A stretch of 64,000 bases of DNA from Mariniflexile sp. TRM1-10. Lineage in GTDB: Bacteria > Bacteroidota > Bacteroidia > Flavobacteriales > Flavobacteriaceae. The DNA is taken from NCBI RefSeq assembly GCF_003425985.1, contig NZ_CP022985.1, forward strand, positions 1,959,501 through 2,023,500, written 5' to 3'. The position numbers and the translations under genes are program-made. The notes under the pieces were generated by a model. It was not told the DNA's origin. It was given only the letters and a program-made list of their open reading frames with translations, and made no database searches. This document shows, one piece after another, positions 1 through 9,534 of the stretch. How positions within the stretch are numbered: the first letter of the stretch is position 1; each line of letters opens with the position of its first letter.

Positions 1-147
1 AGAAGCAAAATCACTAAAATGAAATGCACCATAAATCCCAGCTACCAAAGCCACTAACGATGCTACTTCAACAAAAAATCCCCGCCAAAAGCCCCTTACC
101 AATCCTAAAATTAAAAAGGCTAATAAAACAATATCTAAAACATTCAT
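1..147 (-). CDS. CvpA family membrane protein, 3' part missing
   Basis: The reverse strand reads MNVLDIVLLAFLILGLVRGF followed by WRGFFVEVASL and runs off the left edge, so only about 49 N-terminal residues are visible. A hydrophobic first helix followed by G-[LF]-x-R-G-F and a second helix with E-x-[AV]-x-L is the start of the CvpA / colicin V production family, a small inner-membrane protein of poorly defined role. In other Bacteroidota it often lies near pheS, as here (inference from general gene order). The start ATG at 147 gives the expected MNxLDI beginning; the nearby ATG at 143 meets a stop at once. Confidence 0.75.
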   Translation of the reverse strand, partial: MNVLDIVLLAFLILGLVRGFWRGFFVEVASLVALVAGIYGAFHFSDFAS

Positions 148-257
148 ATGTAATCTGTTTTAACAAACCTACAATTTATTTTGAATTTTAAACAGAACTA
201 TTCATAAGAACATAGAAGTTTACTAACTTTGAACTTTAAAACTTTTCAACTCAACCC

Positions 258-614
258 ATGTCTAGAGACGAACAATTAAAAGAACGCTGGGAATTGGTAG
301 TAAAAAAACTATCCAACCAATTTGCTGATGGCGATATGCTAGACCTCGATGCCATTATTTATTTAATAGGTGTGCAGGAACTTGGGCAGTTAGATAGGGA
401 ATTTAAAAAAGACCATAAGCTCGATTTAATGCACATTGCCATCTGTAAGTTGCTAACGCCATATGGCTATTACGAACTCGATTTTGTGGATGCCGAAGGT
501 TGGCCACATTACAAAACCATCGAAACCTTACCACATTTAAAAGCGGGTGAACAAAGTGTTTTAATGAAAGAAGCCATTGTAAACTACTTTCTAGAAACCG
601 AGTATATCCATTAA
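258..614 (+). CDS. Conserved flavobacterial protein of unknown function, 118 aa
   Basis: A small soluble protein without signal peptide or membrane helix, rich in charged and aromatic residues, with a motif reading DLMHIAICKLL and then YGYYELDFVDAEGWPHY. I do not recognise a domain. It reads as an ordinary chromosomal gene with flavobacterial codon use, lies divergently from cvpA, and has TAACTTTG at 224-231, which matches the Bacteroidota -7 element TAnnTTTG about 27 bases before the start. The reading frame is open throughout and the start is the only upstream ATG. Function unknown; likely a cytosolic housekeeping accessory. Confidence 0.7.
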   Translation: MSRDEQLKERWELVVKKLSNQFADGDMLDLDAIIYLIGVQELGQLDREFKKDHKLDLMHIAICKLLTPYGYYELDFVDAEGWPHYKTIETLPHLKAGEQSVLMKEAIVNYFLETEYIH

Positions 615-954
615 TAAGGAACTTACCTCAACTTTTTTAATTAAAATAAAAAAATCAAGATGAACTCCATATGCCACTTCGATTGATTTTGGTTTTTATT
701 GAAGTTAACCGAATATAAAAACATGAGTGGCTGATTTTGAGTCTTATACAGTCTTGGTCATGCCAAACGCATGTTAGATAAACACACCATTTTTTAGAAT
801 TTTGTCAATTATTCTTCGTTATTCAATCTGTTCATGATGAATATGGGTGCTCTGAATAGTAGATGATTTTTATTTTAAATCATATTCACAGCAAATATAC
901 GTATGATTTTCCTATATTTAGAATGTTATTTTTAATCAAACAGATATTGCCCCG
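615..954. other. 340-base intergenic stretch, no gene seen
   Basis: AT-rich DNA with stops in all frames. It holds an A/T run just after the upstream gene (625-660) that could end transcription, and TATATTTA near 913-920, a weak -7-like element before the 955 gene. No repeat or RNA gene was recognised. Confidence 0.4.
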
Positions 955-1380
955 ATGAAATTTGAAAACTCAACCTATTATGGTGCCATAGACTCAAAAA
1001 AAGTAACCCTGGACATTGGGAACCTTTATTTATTGGATTTTTTTTGTATCGCTGAATTTAAGGAAGGTGTACATATTGGTATAGAAGAATGCGAAGACAT
1101 CGTCATGGCTTTGGTAGATCACTACGGTGAGGACTTGAAAATTGGTTTTATTTCAAATAGGATAGCCTCATTTTCTATTGATCTTAAACAATGGATCAAA
1201 TTTAATACCGACTATGATTTTATTGTCGCGTCGGCCATTGTTTTTTATGATGATTTAAATTTCAATATTGCCACAATTGAAAAATACCTGTCCCATAATA
1301 GCACAAAAAGATGCTGTACATTAAATCAGTCCATTGAATGGATGAGAAATTTAAAGGAATTTAAGGATATTTATGCTTGA
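955..1380 (+). CDS. STAS/SpoIIAA-like small protein, 141 aa
   Basis: The predicted beta-alpha pattern suggests a SpoIIAA/STAS-like fold: a strand pair near LDIGNLYLLDFFCIAEFKEG, a helix after IGIEECEDIVMALVDHYG, then KIGFISNRIASFSI and a last strand-helix FIVASAIVFYD. Bacteroidota carry many short orphan proteins of this kind (often named STAS/SEC14 or DUF7793). A shorter relative by pattern lies at 56705-57082 in this window. No catalytic motif is visible. It is monocistronic, with a 340-base upstream gap, between the 258 gene and pheS. Role unknown; a protein-interaction or regulatory role is inferred only from the fold. Confidence 0.5.
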   Translation: MKFENSTYYGAIDSKKVTLDIGNLYLLDFFCIAEFKEGVHIGIEECEDIVMALVDHYGEDLKIGFISNRIASFSIDLKQWIKFNTDYDFIVASAIVFYDDLNFNIATIEKYLSHNSTKRCCTLNQSIEWMRNLKEFKDIYA

Positions 1381-1586
1381 AAAGTATAAATTAAGAATAT
1401 GTTTTTAAATCCCTGTTTAGCTATTTGGCAACAAAAAAGTAGTCCCCAAGAACAGCCAATCCCTAACGGATTGAATTCAATTTCCTTTAAAAAAGACAGT
1501 TCTTTCTAAATTCCAGATCTTTCCGATAATAATTATTTATAGTTTGTCAAAAATAATGTTCATTATCAAATTCCGTAAAAAATCAG

Positions 1587-1594
1587 TAAATTTG
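1587..1594 (+). promoter_or_regulatory. -7 element of pheS promoter
   Basis: TAAATTTG matches the Bacteroidota -7 consensus TAnnTTTG exactly and lies 18 bases before the pheS start. No TTG box stands at the usual -33 spacing, so the assignment rests on one element. Confidence 0.35.
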
Positions 1595-1612
1595 CCATCA
1601 TTTTAGGAAGTT

Positions 1613-2632
1613 ATGATAGACAAGATAAAAGAACTTATTACCGAAGCAGAAGCCTTTAAAGCACAAACCAAAGAGGAAGTAGAAGCTTTCAGAATAAAAT
1701 ACTTAGGCTCTAAAGGACTTCTAAAGGAGTTTTATGGAGAATTAAAAAACGTTGCCAACGACCAAAAAAGGGAGTTTGGGCAAATAATAAATCAACTTAA
1801 AAATACAGCCGAAGACAAAGTAAATACTTTAAAGGAATCCTTAGAAAGTAAAGAGGAAGTAAAAGGTATTTATGGTGATTTATCACGTCCGGGAAACCCG
1901 ATTCAAATTGGTGCGCGTCATCCGATTTCTATAGTAAAAAATCAAATTATAGATATTTTTTCTAACATTGGTTTTAATGTTAGTGAAGGCCCGGAAATTG
2001 AAGACGATTGGCATAATTTCACCGCTTTAAATTTGCCAGAATACCATCCGGCACGCGATATGCAGGATACGTTTTTCATTCAAACAAATCCCGATATTTT
2101 ATTGCGTACCCATACCAGTTCGGTGCAAGTACGTTATATGGAAAATAACCAACCACCAATTCGTACTATTTCTCCAGGTCGCGTATACCGTAACGAAGCT
2201 ATTTCGGCACGTTCACACTGTTTTTTCCACCAAATAGAAGGCTTGTACATTGATAAAGATGTAAGTTTTGCCGATTTAAAGCAAACACTTCAATATTTTA
2301 CAACCCAAATGTTTGGAAAATCTAAAATACGCTTGCGTCCGTCTTATTTCCCATTTACAGAGCCAAGTGCCGAGATTGATGTGTACTGGGGCTTAGAAAC
2401 CGAATCGGATTACCGCATTACAAAAGGTACCGGTTGGTTAGAAATTGGAGGTTGTGGTATGGTAGATCCCAACGTATTGGAAAATTGCAAAATAGACTCT
2501 AAAGAATATTCTGGTTTTGCTTTTGGAGTTGGTATAGATCGCATTGCCATGTTGCTTCACCAAATAAATGATATTCGTTTATTAAGCGAGAATGATGTGA
2601 GGTTTTTAGAGCAGTTTAAAAGCGCACTATAA
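1613..2632 (+). CDS. pheS: Phenylalanine--tRNA ligase alpha subunit
   Basis: Catalytic alpha subunit of the (alpha-beta)2 phenylalanyl-tRNA synthetase, which charges tRNA-Phe in the cytosol. The 339 residues match the usual length. An N-terminal coiled coil (about 1-90) that contacts tRNA precedes the class II catalytic core. Class II motif 2 is seen in RTHTSSVQVRYM and SPGRVYRNEAISARSHCFFH, and motif 3 in GFAFGVGIDRIAMLLH near the C-terminus. GTGWLEIGGCGMVDPNVL is a PheS signature. The gene is single here, as is common in Bacteroidota where pheT lies elsewhere. The start at 1613 follows a TAAATTTG -7 element at a sensible distance. Confidence 0.97.
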   Translation: MIDKIKELITEAEAFKAQTKEEVEAFRIKYLGSKGLLKEFYGELKNVANDQKREFGQIINQLKNTAEDKVNTLKESLESKEEVKGIYGDLSRPGNPIQIGARHPISIVKNQIIDIFSNIGFNVSEGPEIEDDWHNFTALNLPEYHPARDMQDTFFIQTNPDILLRTHTSSVQVRYMENNQPPIRTISPGRVYRNEAISARSHCFFHQIEGLYIDKDVSFADLKQTLQYFTTQMFGKSKIRLRPSYFPFTEPSAEIDVYWGLETESDYRITKGTGWLEIGGCGMVDPNVLENCKIDSKEYSGFAFGVGIDRIAMLLHQINDIRLLSENDVRFLEQFKSAL

Positions 2633-2653
2633 AAACAACTGTAAAGATAAATA

Positions 2654-3136
2654 TTAGTTAACCTTTAAAAAGAACCTGTCGCTAGCTAAAGGACTCCAAA
2701 TTTTTTCATGCGGATGCTCAGACATATTTGTTGCTACATAAAAAGCACCTCCTATATCGCTCCAATCAATTACTTTTGATTTTACTTTAAAAGTATGATA
2801 GCTTGCGCCCTTATTTATAATTTTTGAAGCATCGGAAATTAGTCGATGGGATTTTTCACTTATACCATTATTAAAACCAACATTCAATATGGCTTGTTCT
2901 TTAGAAACTAAATTATAAATAACTACTACCGAAAACTCATAAATATTATCATTAATCAAATCTTTTTTAGGGGTTAATGAAACTATTTTCATAGCATCTT
3001 TTTCTTCCGAAATCATCGTATTTAATTCTTTTCCTATCGTTTCGTATAAATCCTCATCTACATTTAAAGGAGTAGTTTGTGCTTTTAAGTATAGAGCCAA
3101 AAAGCTGAAAAGGAAAAATAAAGCTAATTTCTTCAT
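2654..3136 (-). CDS. Secreted protein of unknown function, 160 aa
   Basis: Starts with a clear signal peptide, MKKLALFFLFSFLALYLKAQ, ending in the K/N-A-Q cleavage context usual in Bacteroidota exported proteins. The frame is open further upstream to 3256, but those 40 residues are charged, would place the signal peptide internally and overlap the regulatory region of the marR gene, so the start at 3136 is preferred. The mature part (about 140 aa) alternates short strands (FSVVVIYNLV, SYHTFKVKSKVIDW) and has no motif I know. It is convergent with pheS and divergent from the efflux regulator. Function unknown; periplasmic or surface location inferred. Confidence 0.6.
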   Translation of the reverse strand: MKKLALFFLFSFLALYLKAQTTPLNVDEDLYETIGKELNTMISEEKDAMKIVSLTPKKDLINDNIYEFSVVVIYNLVSKEQAILNVGFNNGISEKSHRLISDASKIINKGASYHTFKVKSKVIDWSDIGGAFYVATNMSEHPHEKIWSPLASDRFFLKVN

Positions 3137-3273
3137 AAAAAAATATTGGTTTTTAAAGTAGCATAAACGGAAAAGGCGTTTGAGACGGTTTCCAAACGAA
3201 TCTAGTAAATTATTTCTTTCAAAGCAAATATTATTGTGAGTATTGTTATTTAACAATTTTTTAACTTCGTTTA

Positions 3274-3291
3274 GTTCGGAAAAAAACGAAC
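3274..3291. promoter_or_regulatory. Candidate MarR/GbsR operator
   Basis: GTTCG-N8-CGAAC is an inverted repeat 32 bases before the regulator start at 3323. A partial copy (TTCGTTTAGTTCG, 3266-3278) overlaps it. Position and symmetry suit autoregulation by the adjacent MarR/GbsR protein; binding is inferred. Confidence 0.4.
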
Positions 3292-3322
3292 CTGTTTTAT
3301 ATTTACACCAAATTTTATAATT

Positions 3323-3823
3323 ATGCCGGATAATATATGTAGTGAGAAAAAAGCTTTGGTTGAAAAACTAGGGGTTTTTATAGAGAATAAAGACCAACTG
3401 GCTCCTGTTGCAGCTCGTATTATGTCGTACATCATACTAACAGGAAAGGTAGGAACAACTTTTGAAGATTTGGTATTAAAGCTTTGCGCTAGTAAAAGCA
3501 CCATATCAACCCATTTAAATCACTTACAAGATTTAAAGAAAATTGTCTATTTCACAAAATTGGGAGACCGAAAAAAATATTTTGTAATAAATCAAGACAC
3601 GATTATTCAAGGTATTGATGATATGATAGAAACTTGGTGTGTTCAAAAAGAACTCCATATTGAAATTAGAGACTATAAAGAAAAATCGAACGCCAATAAT
3701 TCTGATGACACTTCAAAATTCGATTTAGAATTTCATGACGATTACATTCAGTTTTTGGACGAAGCTACCAAATCTGTATTAAAATTAAGGACAAAAATCA
3801 TAGAAAAGAACAATAAACTTTAA
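3323..3823 (+). CDS. GbsR/MarR-type transcriptional regulator of the efflux operon
   Basis: A 166-aa winged-helix DNA-binding protein. Residues about 25-85 form the helix-turn-helix and wing: LAPVAARIMSYIILTG, then TFEDLVLKLCASKSTISTHL with the recognition helix SKSTISTHLNHL, then the wing GDRKKYFVI. The remainder is a helical dimerisation/effector part. Proteins of this kind often sit directly upstream of RND efflux operons in flavobacteria and control them. The adaptor gene starts 9 bases after its stop, so it is the first gene of the operon. An inverted repeat GTTCG-N8-CGAAC 32 bases before its start is a plausible operator, suggesting autorepression. The inducing compound cannot be told from sequence. 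Confidence 0.85.
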   Translation: MPDNICSEKKALVEKLGVFIENKDQLAPVAARIMSYIILTGKVGTTFEDLVLKLCASKSTISTHLNHLQDLKKIVYFTKLGDRKKYFVINQDTIIQGIDDMIETWCVQKELHIEIRDYKEKSNANNSDDTSKFDLEFHDDYIQFLDEATKSVLKLRTKIIEKNNKL

Positions 3824-3832
3824 GGAAGCAAC

Positions 3833-4960
3833 ATGGAAAAAATCAGACTATATTCAATCGCAACACTATGTTTAGCAATTGTGTTATCAAGTTGTGGTAA
3901 TAAACAAGAACAACAAGCCGCTAAAATGCCGCCAGCTACTTTTCCTGTAGCGCAAGTAAGCCACAAAACTGTTACGGGGTTTCAAGAATACCCAACCAAT
4001 ATAGAAGGCATTGTAAATAGTGATGTACGGGCAAAAGTATCGGGGTACATCCAAAAAGTGTTGGTAGATGAAGGTCAGAAAGTGCGAAAAGGGCAAGTTT
4101 TATTCAAATTAGAAACACAATCGTTAAGTCAAGATGCAGGAGCAGCTAAGGCACGTATAAATGTTGCTAAAGTTGAAGTGGATAAATTAATCCCCTTGGT
4201 AGAGAAAGGGATTATCAGTTCGGTACAATTAGAAACTGCTAAAGCTAATTTAGCCCAAGCCCAAGCGAATTACAGTAGTATTGCTGCTAATATTGGCTAT
4301 GCAACTGTAAAAAGCCCAGTGGATGGTTATGTGGGGGCTATTAAATTTAGAGAAGGCTCGCTAGTAAGTGCCAATGACGAAACACCCTTAACGACCGTTA
4401 GTGATATTAAACAAGTATATGCGTTTTTTAGTTTGAATGAAGCCGATTATTTAAACTTTCTACAAAACACAAAAGGAAATAATTTAGAAGAAAAGATTGC
4501 AAACTTTCCAGAAGTAAGCTTAATACTTGCCAATGGAACGATGTATTCTGAAAAAGGAAAGATAGAAACTAGCACGGGACAAATAAACCAAAACACTGGA
4601 ACGGTAAGTTTTAGGGCTGTTTTTAATAATCCAAATCAACTTTTAACAAATGGCAATAGTGGAAAAATCCAAGTTCCAACCATTTACGAAAATGCAACCG
4701 TTATTCCACAAGAAGCTACTTATGAACAACAAGGAAACATTATGGTTTTTAAATTAAGTAAAAATAATACAGTGTCATCTTCGATCATTAAAGTAAAAGC
4801 AAACGTTAATAATTTATATGTTGTTGAATCAGGATTAAAAGAAGGCGATAAAATAGTAGTTACAGGTGTTGGAAAGTTGAGAAATGATATGCCAATAACA
4901 CCTCAAGAAGTTGCATTTGATAGTGTTTTGAAACCTATCGAAAAATTATTTAAAAACTAG
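3833..4960 (+). CDS. RND efflux periplasmic adaptor (HlyD/AcrA family) lipoprotein
   Basis: Membrane fusion protein linking the inner-membrane pump to the outer-membrane channel. The first 21 residues form a lipoprotein signal peptide ending in the lipobox LSSC, so it is anchored by lipid. Next come the lipoyl/biotinyl half-motif VRAKVSGYIQKVLVDEGQKV, a coiled-coil hairpin around 100-150 (AAKARINVAKVEVDKL, LETAKANLAQAQANY), the second lipoyl half (ATVKSPVDGYVGAI) and the beta-barrel and membrane-proximal domains. At 375 aa it has the family's normal length. The pump gene begins 12 bases downstream, so the two are co-transcribed. Confidence 0.95.
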   Translation: MEKIRLYSIATLCLAIVLSSCGNKQEQQAAKMPPATFPVAQVSHKTVTGFQEYPTNIEGIVNSDVRAKVSGYIQKVLVDEGQKVRKGQVLFKLETQSLSQDAGAAKARINVAKVEVDKLIPLVEKGIISSVQLETAKANLAQAQANYSSIAANIGYATVKSPVDGYVGAIKFREGSLVSANDETPLTTVSDIKQVYAFFSLNEADYLNFLQNTKGNNLEEKIANFPEVSLILANGTMYSEKGKIETSTGQINQNTGTVSFRAVFNNPNQLLTNGNSGKIQVPTIYENATVIPQEATYEQQGNIMVFKLSKNNTVSSSIIKVKANVNNLYVVESGLKEGDKIVVTGVGKLRNDMPITPQEVAFDSVLKPIEKLFKN

Positions 4961-4972
4961 AAAGAAATAATT

Positions 4973-7900
4973 ATGCTAAAAACATTTATTGAAAGACCTG
5001 TACTTTCTACAGTTATTTCCATCATTATACTATTGCTTGGGTTTATAAGTATTTCAAGCTTACCTATAGAGCAATATCCCGACATTGCGCCACCAACCAT
5101 TAAAGTAACGGCGAATTACCCTGGCGCGAATGCCGAAACGGTTTTAGAAAGCGTTATCATTCCTATTGAAGAGCAAATAAATGGAGTTGAAGGTATGACC
5201 TATATCACTTCAACAGCCTCCAATAATGGTACTGCGGATATTACGGTATATTTCGACCAAAATATTAATGCCGATGTTGCCGCTGTAAACGTGCAAAATC
5301 GTGTTTCTAGAGCCAATCAGTTACTGCCACAAGAGGTAAAGCAAACAGGGGTAACAACCCAGAAACAAGAAACGAGTGCGTTAATGTTCTTGTCGTTGTA
5401 TTCAAAAAATGAAGATTACGATGCCACATTCATTCAAAATTATTTAAGGATTAATGTGATACCTGCATTGCAACGAATTAACGGCGTTGGCGATGTTAGT
5501 GTGTTTTCTCAGCAAGATTATGCCATGCGAATTTGGTTAAAACCCGAAAAACTGGCAGCATACAATTTAATACCTTCAGATATTACGGCCGCTTTACAAG
5601 AACAAAATCTAGAAGCCGCAGCTGGTTCGTTGGGCGAAAATAATGGCGAAGCTTTTTCGTATGTTATAAAATATAGCGGACGTTTTAAAGAGGAAAAGCA
5701 ATACGCCGATATTGTTGTTAAGGCATTAGGAAATGGCGAGTTTTTAAGATTAAACGACGTTGCAACTATAGAGCTAGATGCACAATCGTACGGTTCAGGT
5801 GCTAAAAGTTTAGGGTATCCTGCCGTATTTATGGGCGTATTCCAAACGAAAGGTTCTAATGCTCAGGAAATTATCGAAAACATCAAAATCGCATTAGACG
5901 ATGTTAAAAAAGATTTGCCTAAAGGATTAGATATTTTTATTCCTTATGACACCAGTTTATTTTTAACGGCATCTATAGATAAAGTAGTAACTACCTTATT
6001 AGAAGCTTTTCTATTAGTATTTCTTGTAGTATTTCTTTTCTTGCAAGATTTTCGTTCTACATTAATTCCTGCTATTGCGGTACCTGTATCAATTATTGGG
6101 ACCTTTTTCTTTCTGAATTTATTTGGGTATTCCATCAATTTATTGACACTATTTGCTGTGGTATTGGCCATTGGAATTGTGGTAGATGATGCTATTGTCG
6201 TCGTTGAAGCGGTTCATGCCAAGTTAGAACACGGTGAAAAAAATGCTAAAAAAGCAACTTTAGAAGCCATGCACGAAATATCGGGGGCTATTATATCTAT
6301 TACTCTGGTGATGGCTGCTGTATTTATTCCGGTAACGTTTGTGCAAGGACCTACGGGCGTGTTTTATAAACAATTTGGAGTCACTTTAATAATTGCGATA
6401 CTTATATCGGCTGTAAACGCCCTAACATTAAGTCCTGCATTATGCGCATTATTTTTAAAACCGTATGACGAAGAAGCGTTAAAAAACAAGAGTTTTTTAC
6501 AACGTTTTTACACACTTTTTAATCGTGGATTTAACGCCACGGTTGAAAAATATGGAAAGTCAATACAACTTCTTTATAAGAAAAAATGGATTTCGGCTGT
6601 ATTATTGATTTTAGTTGTGGTTGGTATTTTTTGGGCATCGAAAACAACCCCAACAGGTTTTGTTCCCAACGAAGATAGAGGGATGATTTTTGCCAATATA
6701 GAATTACCAGCCGGCGCATCGTTAGATAGAACAAATAAAATAACCCAAGAATTATATGACAAAACGTATAAATTAGAAGGTGTTGAAGGCGTTTCGTTAA
6801 TTAGAGGACGAAGTTTATTAAGTGGTGCAGGAAGTAATTATGCTATTGGCTTTTTTAAATTAAAAGATTGGGCTGATCGTGAAGACGAAACATTATCTAC
6901 CGAAGCTATTACAGGTAAACTATTTGGTATTGCATCTACCATTCCTGGGGCTAATATTATTTTCTTTGCGCCCCCTAGTATTCGTGGTTTTGGTAATTCA
7001 GCTGGTTTTGAAGTGAATTTGTTAGACCGCTTTGGGGGTGAGTTTACAGACTTAGATAAAGCAAACCAGGAATTTATTGGAGCTTTAATGAAGCATCCAG
7101 AAATTAAGTATGCGCAATCGTCTTTCAATACAAAATATCCACAGTATGAAATGGAAGTTAATGTGCCCTTGGCAAAAGAAAAAGGCGTGCCAATTAACAG
7201 CATATTTTCAACATTGCAAGGCTATATAGGTGGCGTTTATGCATCCGATTTCGCTAGATTTGGAAAACAATTCCGTGTGTATATTCAATCGTTACCAGAG
7301 GATAGAGCCGATGTGAATGCTTTAAATGGCATGTATGTTAGAACCGATTCAGGTGAAATGACGCCTATTACGCAGTTCATAACCTTAAAGCGTGTGTACG
7401 GACCGCAATCGGTAACCCGTTTTAACTTGTTTAACTCGGCAAGTTTAAGTGGTGCTACAAACCCTGGTTACAGTACAGGTGATGCGATTAGGGTTATTGA
7501 AGAAGAAGTTGCCAAATTACCAAGTAACTATACAGTTGCTTATTCTGGGTTAACGCGCGAAGAGGTAAATGCAGGTAATCAAACAACATTTATTTTTATA
7601 CTAAGTATTCTATTTGTTTACTTTTTACTGTGTGCTCAATATGAAAGTTATATTTTACCCTTAGCGGTTGTTCTGTCTATTCCTTTTGGGGTTTTTGGAG
7701 CTTATATAAGCACCAAGTTTTTAGGACTTGAGAACAATATATATTTCCAAATTGCTTTAATCATGCTAATAGGGTTGCTGGCTAAAAATGCCATCCTTAT
7801 TGTGGAATTTGCACGTCAAAGACGATATAATGGCGAGAGCATAGTAAATGCAGCTGTTAACGGTGCAAAAACACGTTTACGCCCTATTTTAATGACCTCA

Positions 7901-8107
7901 TTCGCCTTCATTTTAGGTTTAATGCCATTGGTATTGGCAAAAGGTGTTGGATCTGAAGGTAATAAATCTATTGGTACTGGTGCTGCTGGAGGCATGCTTA
8001 TTGGTACTATTTTGGGGGTATTCGTTATTCCCATTCTATTTATTTTATTTCAATGGTTACAAGAAAAAATTTCGAGTAAACCAGCAATTCAAACTATTGA
8101 AGATTAA
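4973..8107 (+). CDS. RND multidrug efflux pump, HAE1/AcrB family
   Basis: Proton-driven inner-membrane exporter of 1044 aa, matching the usual length. It opens with the family signature FIERPVLSTVISI, followed by the porter domain (ITVYFDQNINADVAAVNVQNR), the first membrane bundle, and TM4 with the proton-relay pair in GIVVDDAIVVVEAV (adjacent aspartates). It ends with the second porter domain and the last six helices including KNAILIVEFARQ. It forms a trimer with the adaptor and the TolC-like protein to expel hydrophobic compounds such as drugs, dyes or bile-like agents. Substrate cannot be predicted. It is the third gene of the operon. Confidence 0.96.
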   Translation: MLKTFIERPVLSTVISIIILLLGFISISSLPIEQYPDIAPPTIKVTANYPGANAETVLESVIIPIEEQINGVEGMTYITSTASNNGTADITVYFDQNINADVAAVNVQNRVSRANQLLPQEVKQTGVTTQKQETSALMFLSLYSKNEDYDATFIQNYLRINVIPALQRINGVGDVSVFSQQDYAMRIWLKPEKLAAYNLIPSDITAALQEQNLEAAAGSLGENNGEAFSYVIKYSGRFKEEKQYADIVVKALGNGEFLRLNDVATIELDAQSYGSGAKSLGYPAVFMGVFQTKGSNAQEIIENIKIALDDVKKDLPKGLDIFIPYDTSLFLTASIDKVVTTLLEAFLLVFLVVFLFLQDFRSTLIPAIAVPVSIIGTFFFLNLFGYSINLLTLFAVVLAIGIVVDDAIVVVEAVHAKLEHGEKNAKKATLEAMHEISGAIISITLVMAAVFIPVTFVQGPTGVFYKQFGVTLIIAILISAVNALTLSPALCALFLKPYDEEALKNKSFLQRFYTLFNRGFNATVEKYGKSIQLLYKKKWISAVLLILVVVGIFWASKTTPTGFVPNEDRGMIFANIELPAGASLDRTNKITQELYDKTYKLEGVEGVSLIRGRSLLSGAGSNYAIGFFKLKDWADREDETLSTEAITGKLFGIASTIPGANIIFFAPPSIRGFGNSAGFEVNLLDRFGGEFTDLDKANQEFIGALMKHPEIKYAQSSFNTKYPQYEMEVNVPLAKEKGVPINSIFSTLQGYIGGVYASDFARFGKQFRVYIQSLPEDRADVNALNGMYVRTDSGEMTPITQFITLKRVYGPQSVTRFNLFNSASLSGATNPGYSTGDAIRVIEEEVAKLPSNYTVAYSGLTREEVNAGNQTTFIFILSILFVYFLLCAQYESYILPLAVVLSIPFGVFGAYISTKFLGLENNIYFQIALIMLIGLLAKNAILIVEFARQRRYNGESIVNAAVNGAKTRLRPILMTSFAFILGLMPLVLAKGVGSEGNKSIGTGAAGGMLIGTILGVFVIPILFILFQWLQEKISSKPAIQTIED

Positions 8108-8111
8108 CCGT

Positions 8112-9527
8112 ATGATATCAATAATAAAACACACACTTTTTAGTAAAAGCCTGCTTTTGGTAGTTGTTTCCGTAACACTGCAAGGTTGTTTTGTTGCCAA
8201 AGATTACAAACAACCGGAGTTGGCAGAAACCCAAAATTTGTACAGAACCGATAATTTGCCAACCGATAGTTTATCCATGGCAGATGTATCTTGGAAAACA
8301 TTATTTACAGATAGTTATTTGAGTCAATATATTGAAGAAGGACTTCAAAATAATATGGATGTGCGCATCGCTATCCAACAAATAGTAGCTGCCGAAGCCT
8401 ATTTAAAACAAGGGAAAGCAGGTTATTTTCCAACGTTAAATGCAAAGGGAACTATGACGCATCAGGAATTGGCAAGGAATAGCCAATTTGGATCCTTTTT
8501 TAATGGCGCCTTAGACCAGTTTGAACTATCAGGTGCTTTGTCTTGGGAAGCTGATATTTGGGGAAAAATACGCAGCAACAAGCGTGCTTACCAAGCTAGT
8601 TATTTACAAAGTGTAGCAGCACATCAAGCAGTAAAAACGCAATTGGTTTCTGGTATAGCTGTCACCTATTATCAACTGTTGGCTTTAGATGCACAATTAG
8701 CAATTACCAAACAAACTATTGAAACTCGTGAAAAAGGAGTAGAAACCATAAAAGCTTTAAAAGATGCAGGTCAAGTAACCCAAGTAGCGGTAGACCAAAA
8801 TATTGCACAATACAATAACGCCAAAGCTTTACAAGTAGATTTAGAAACTGCCATTTTTAAAACCGAAAATACCCTCAGTATTTTGTTAGGAAAAGTGCCC
8901 CAACATATTGATAGAAGTCAGATGGAGGTGCAAACCCTAGAATCCGATTTAAAATTGGGCGTTCCAGCAAGTTTATTAAGCAACCGCCCCGATGTAATGG
9001 CTTCAGAGTTTGCTTTAATCCAGTCTTTTGAATTAACCAATGTGGCACGAAGCAATTTCTATCCATCTTTAACGCTAACAGCTTCAGGTGGTTTTCAAAG
9101 TTTAGATTTTAATGAGCTAATTAATGCGAATTCATTATTTGCCAATTTAGTCGGTGGGTTAGCACAACCTATTTTTAATCAGCGAAAAATTAAAACACAC
9201 TATGAAGTAAGTAAAGCACAAAAGGAACAAGCACTTCTAAATTTTAAAAAGTCACTATTAGTGGCTGGTAATGAAGTGTCTAATGCTTTGTTTGCTTACA
9301 ACGCCGAAACCAGAAAATTTGAATTCAGACAAAAAGAAGTAGAGGCATTAAGAGATGCGGAGCGTAATTCAGAAATACTTTTGAATAATGGGTACGCCAA
9401 TTATTTGGATTTATTAACTGCAAGACAAAGCGCCTTAAATGCTGAATTGAATGTGATTGATAGCAAGTTGCAACAATTATTAGCGGTTGTAAATTTGTAT
9501 GAAGCACTTGGAGGTGGTTGGAAGTAA
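8112..9527 (+). CDS. Outer-membrane efflux lipoprotein (TolC/OprM family)
   Basis: Outer-membrane channel of the tripartite pump. The chosen ATG, 4 bases after the pump stop, gives a signal peptide ending in the lipobox LQGC. The frame is open further upstream inside the pump gene, but that extension would bury the signal peptide. The protein has the two OEP repeats of the NodT subfamily: DVRIAIQQIVAAEAYLKQGKAGYFPTL (written here in parts: DVRIAIQQI, KQGKAGYFPTL) and the second set ending NNGYANYLDLLTARQSALNAE cut short, plus the SNRPDVMASE motif typical of NodT proteins. At 471 aa it has normal length. It closes the operon and is followed by a strong hairpin terminator. Confidence 0.94.
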   Translation: MISIIKHTLFSKSLLLVVVSVTLQGCFVAKDYKQPELAETQNLYRTDNLPTDSLSMADVSWKTLFTDSYLSQYIEEGLQNNMDVRIAIQQIVAAEAYLKQGKAGYFPTLNAKGTMTHQELARNSQFGSFFNGALDQFELSGALSWEADIWGKIRSNKRAYQASYLQSVAAHQAVKTQLVSGIAVTYYQLLALDAQLAITKQTIETREKGVETIKALKDAGQVTQVAVDQNIAQYNNAKALQVDLETAIFKTENTLSILLGKVPQHIDRSQMEVQTLESDLKLGVPASLLSNRPDVMASEFALIQSFELTNVARSNFYPSLTLTASGGFQSLDFNELINANSLFANLVGGLAQPIFNQRKIKTHYEVSKAQKEQALLNFKKSLLVAGNEVSNALFAYNAETRKFEFRQKEVEALRDAERNSEILLNNGYANYLDLLTARQSALNAELNVIDSKLQQLLAVVNLYEALGGGWK

Positions 9528-9534
9528 TTTTATA

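Noticed and set aside
2654..3256. Longer start (3256) for the secreted protein
   Set aside because: It would put the signal peptide at residue 41 and run through the efflux regulator's promoter region.
3242..3257. ATTGTTA-TT-TAACAAT followed by T-run as a terminator
   Set aside because: It stands in the promoter region of a divergent pair, not after a gene; more likely AT-rich promoter sequence.
7944..8111. Extended start of the outer-membrane channel inside the pump gene
   Set aside because: It would bury the lipoprotein signal; ATG at 8112 gives a proper lipobox.
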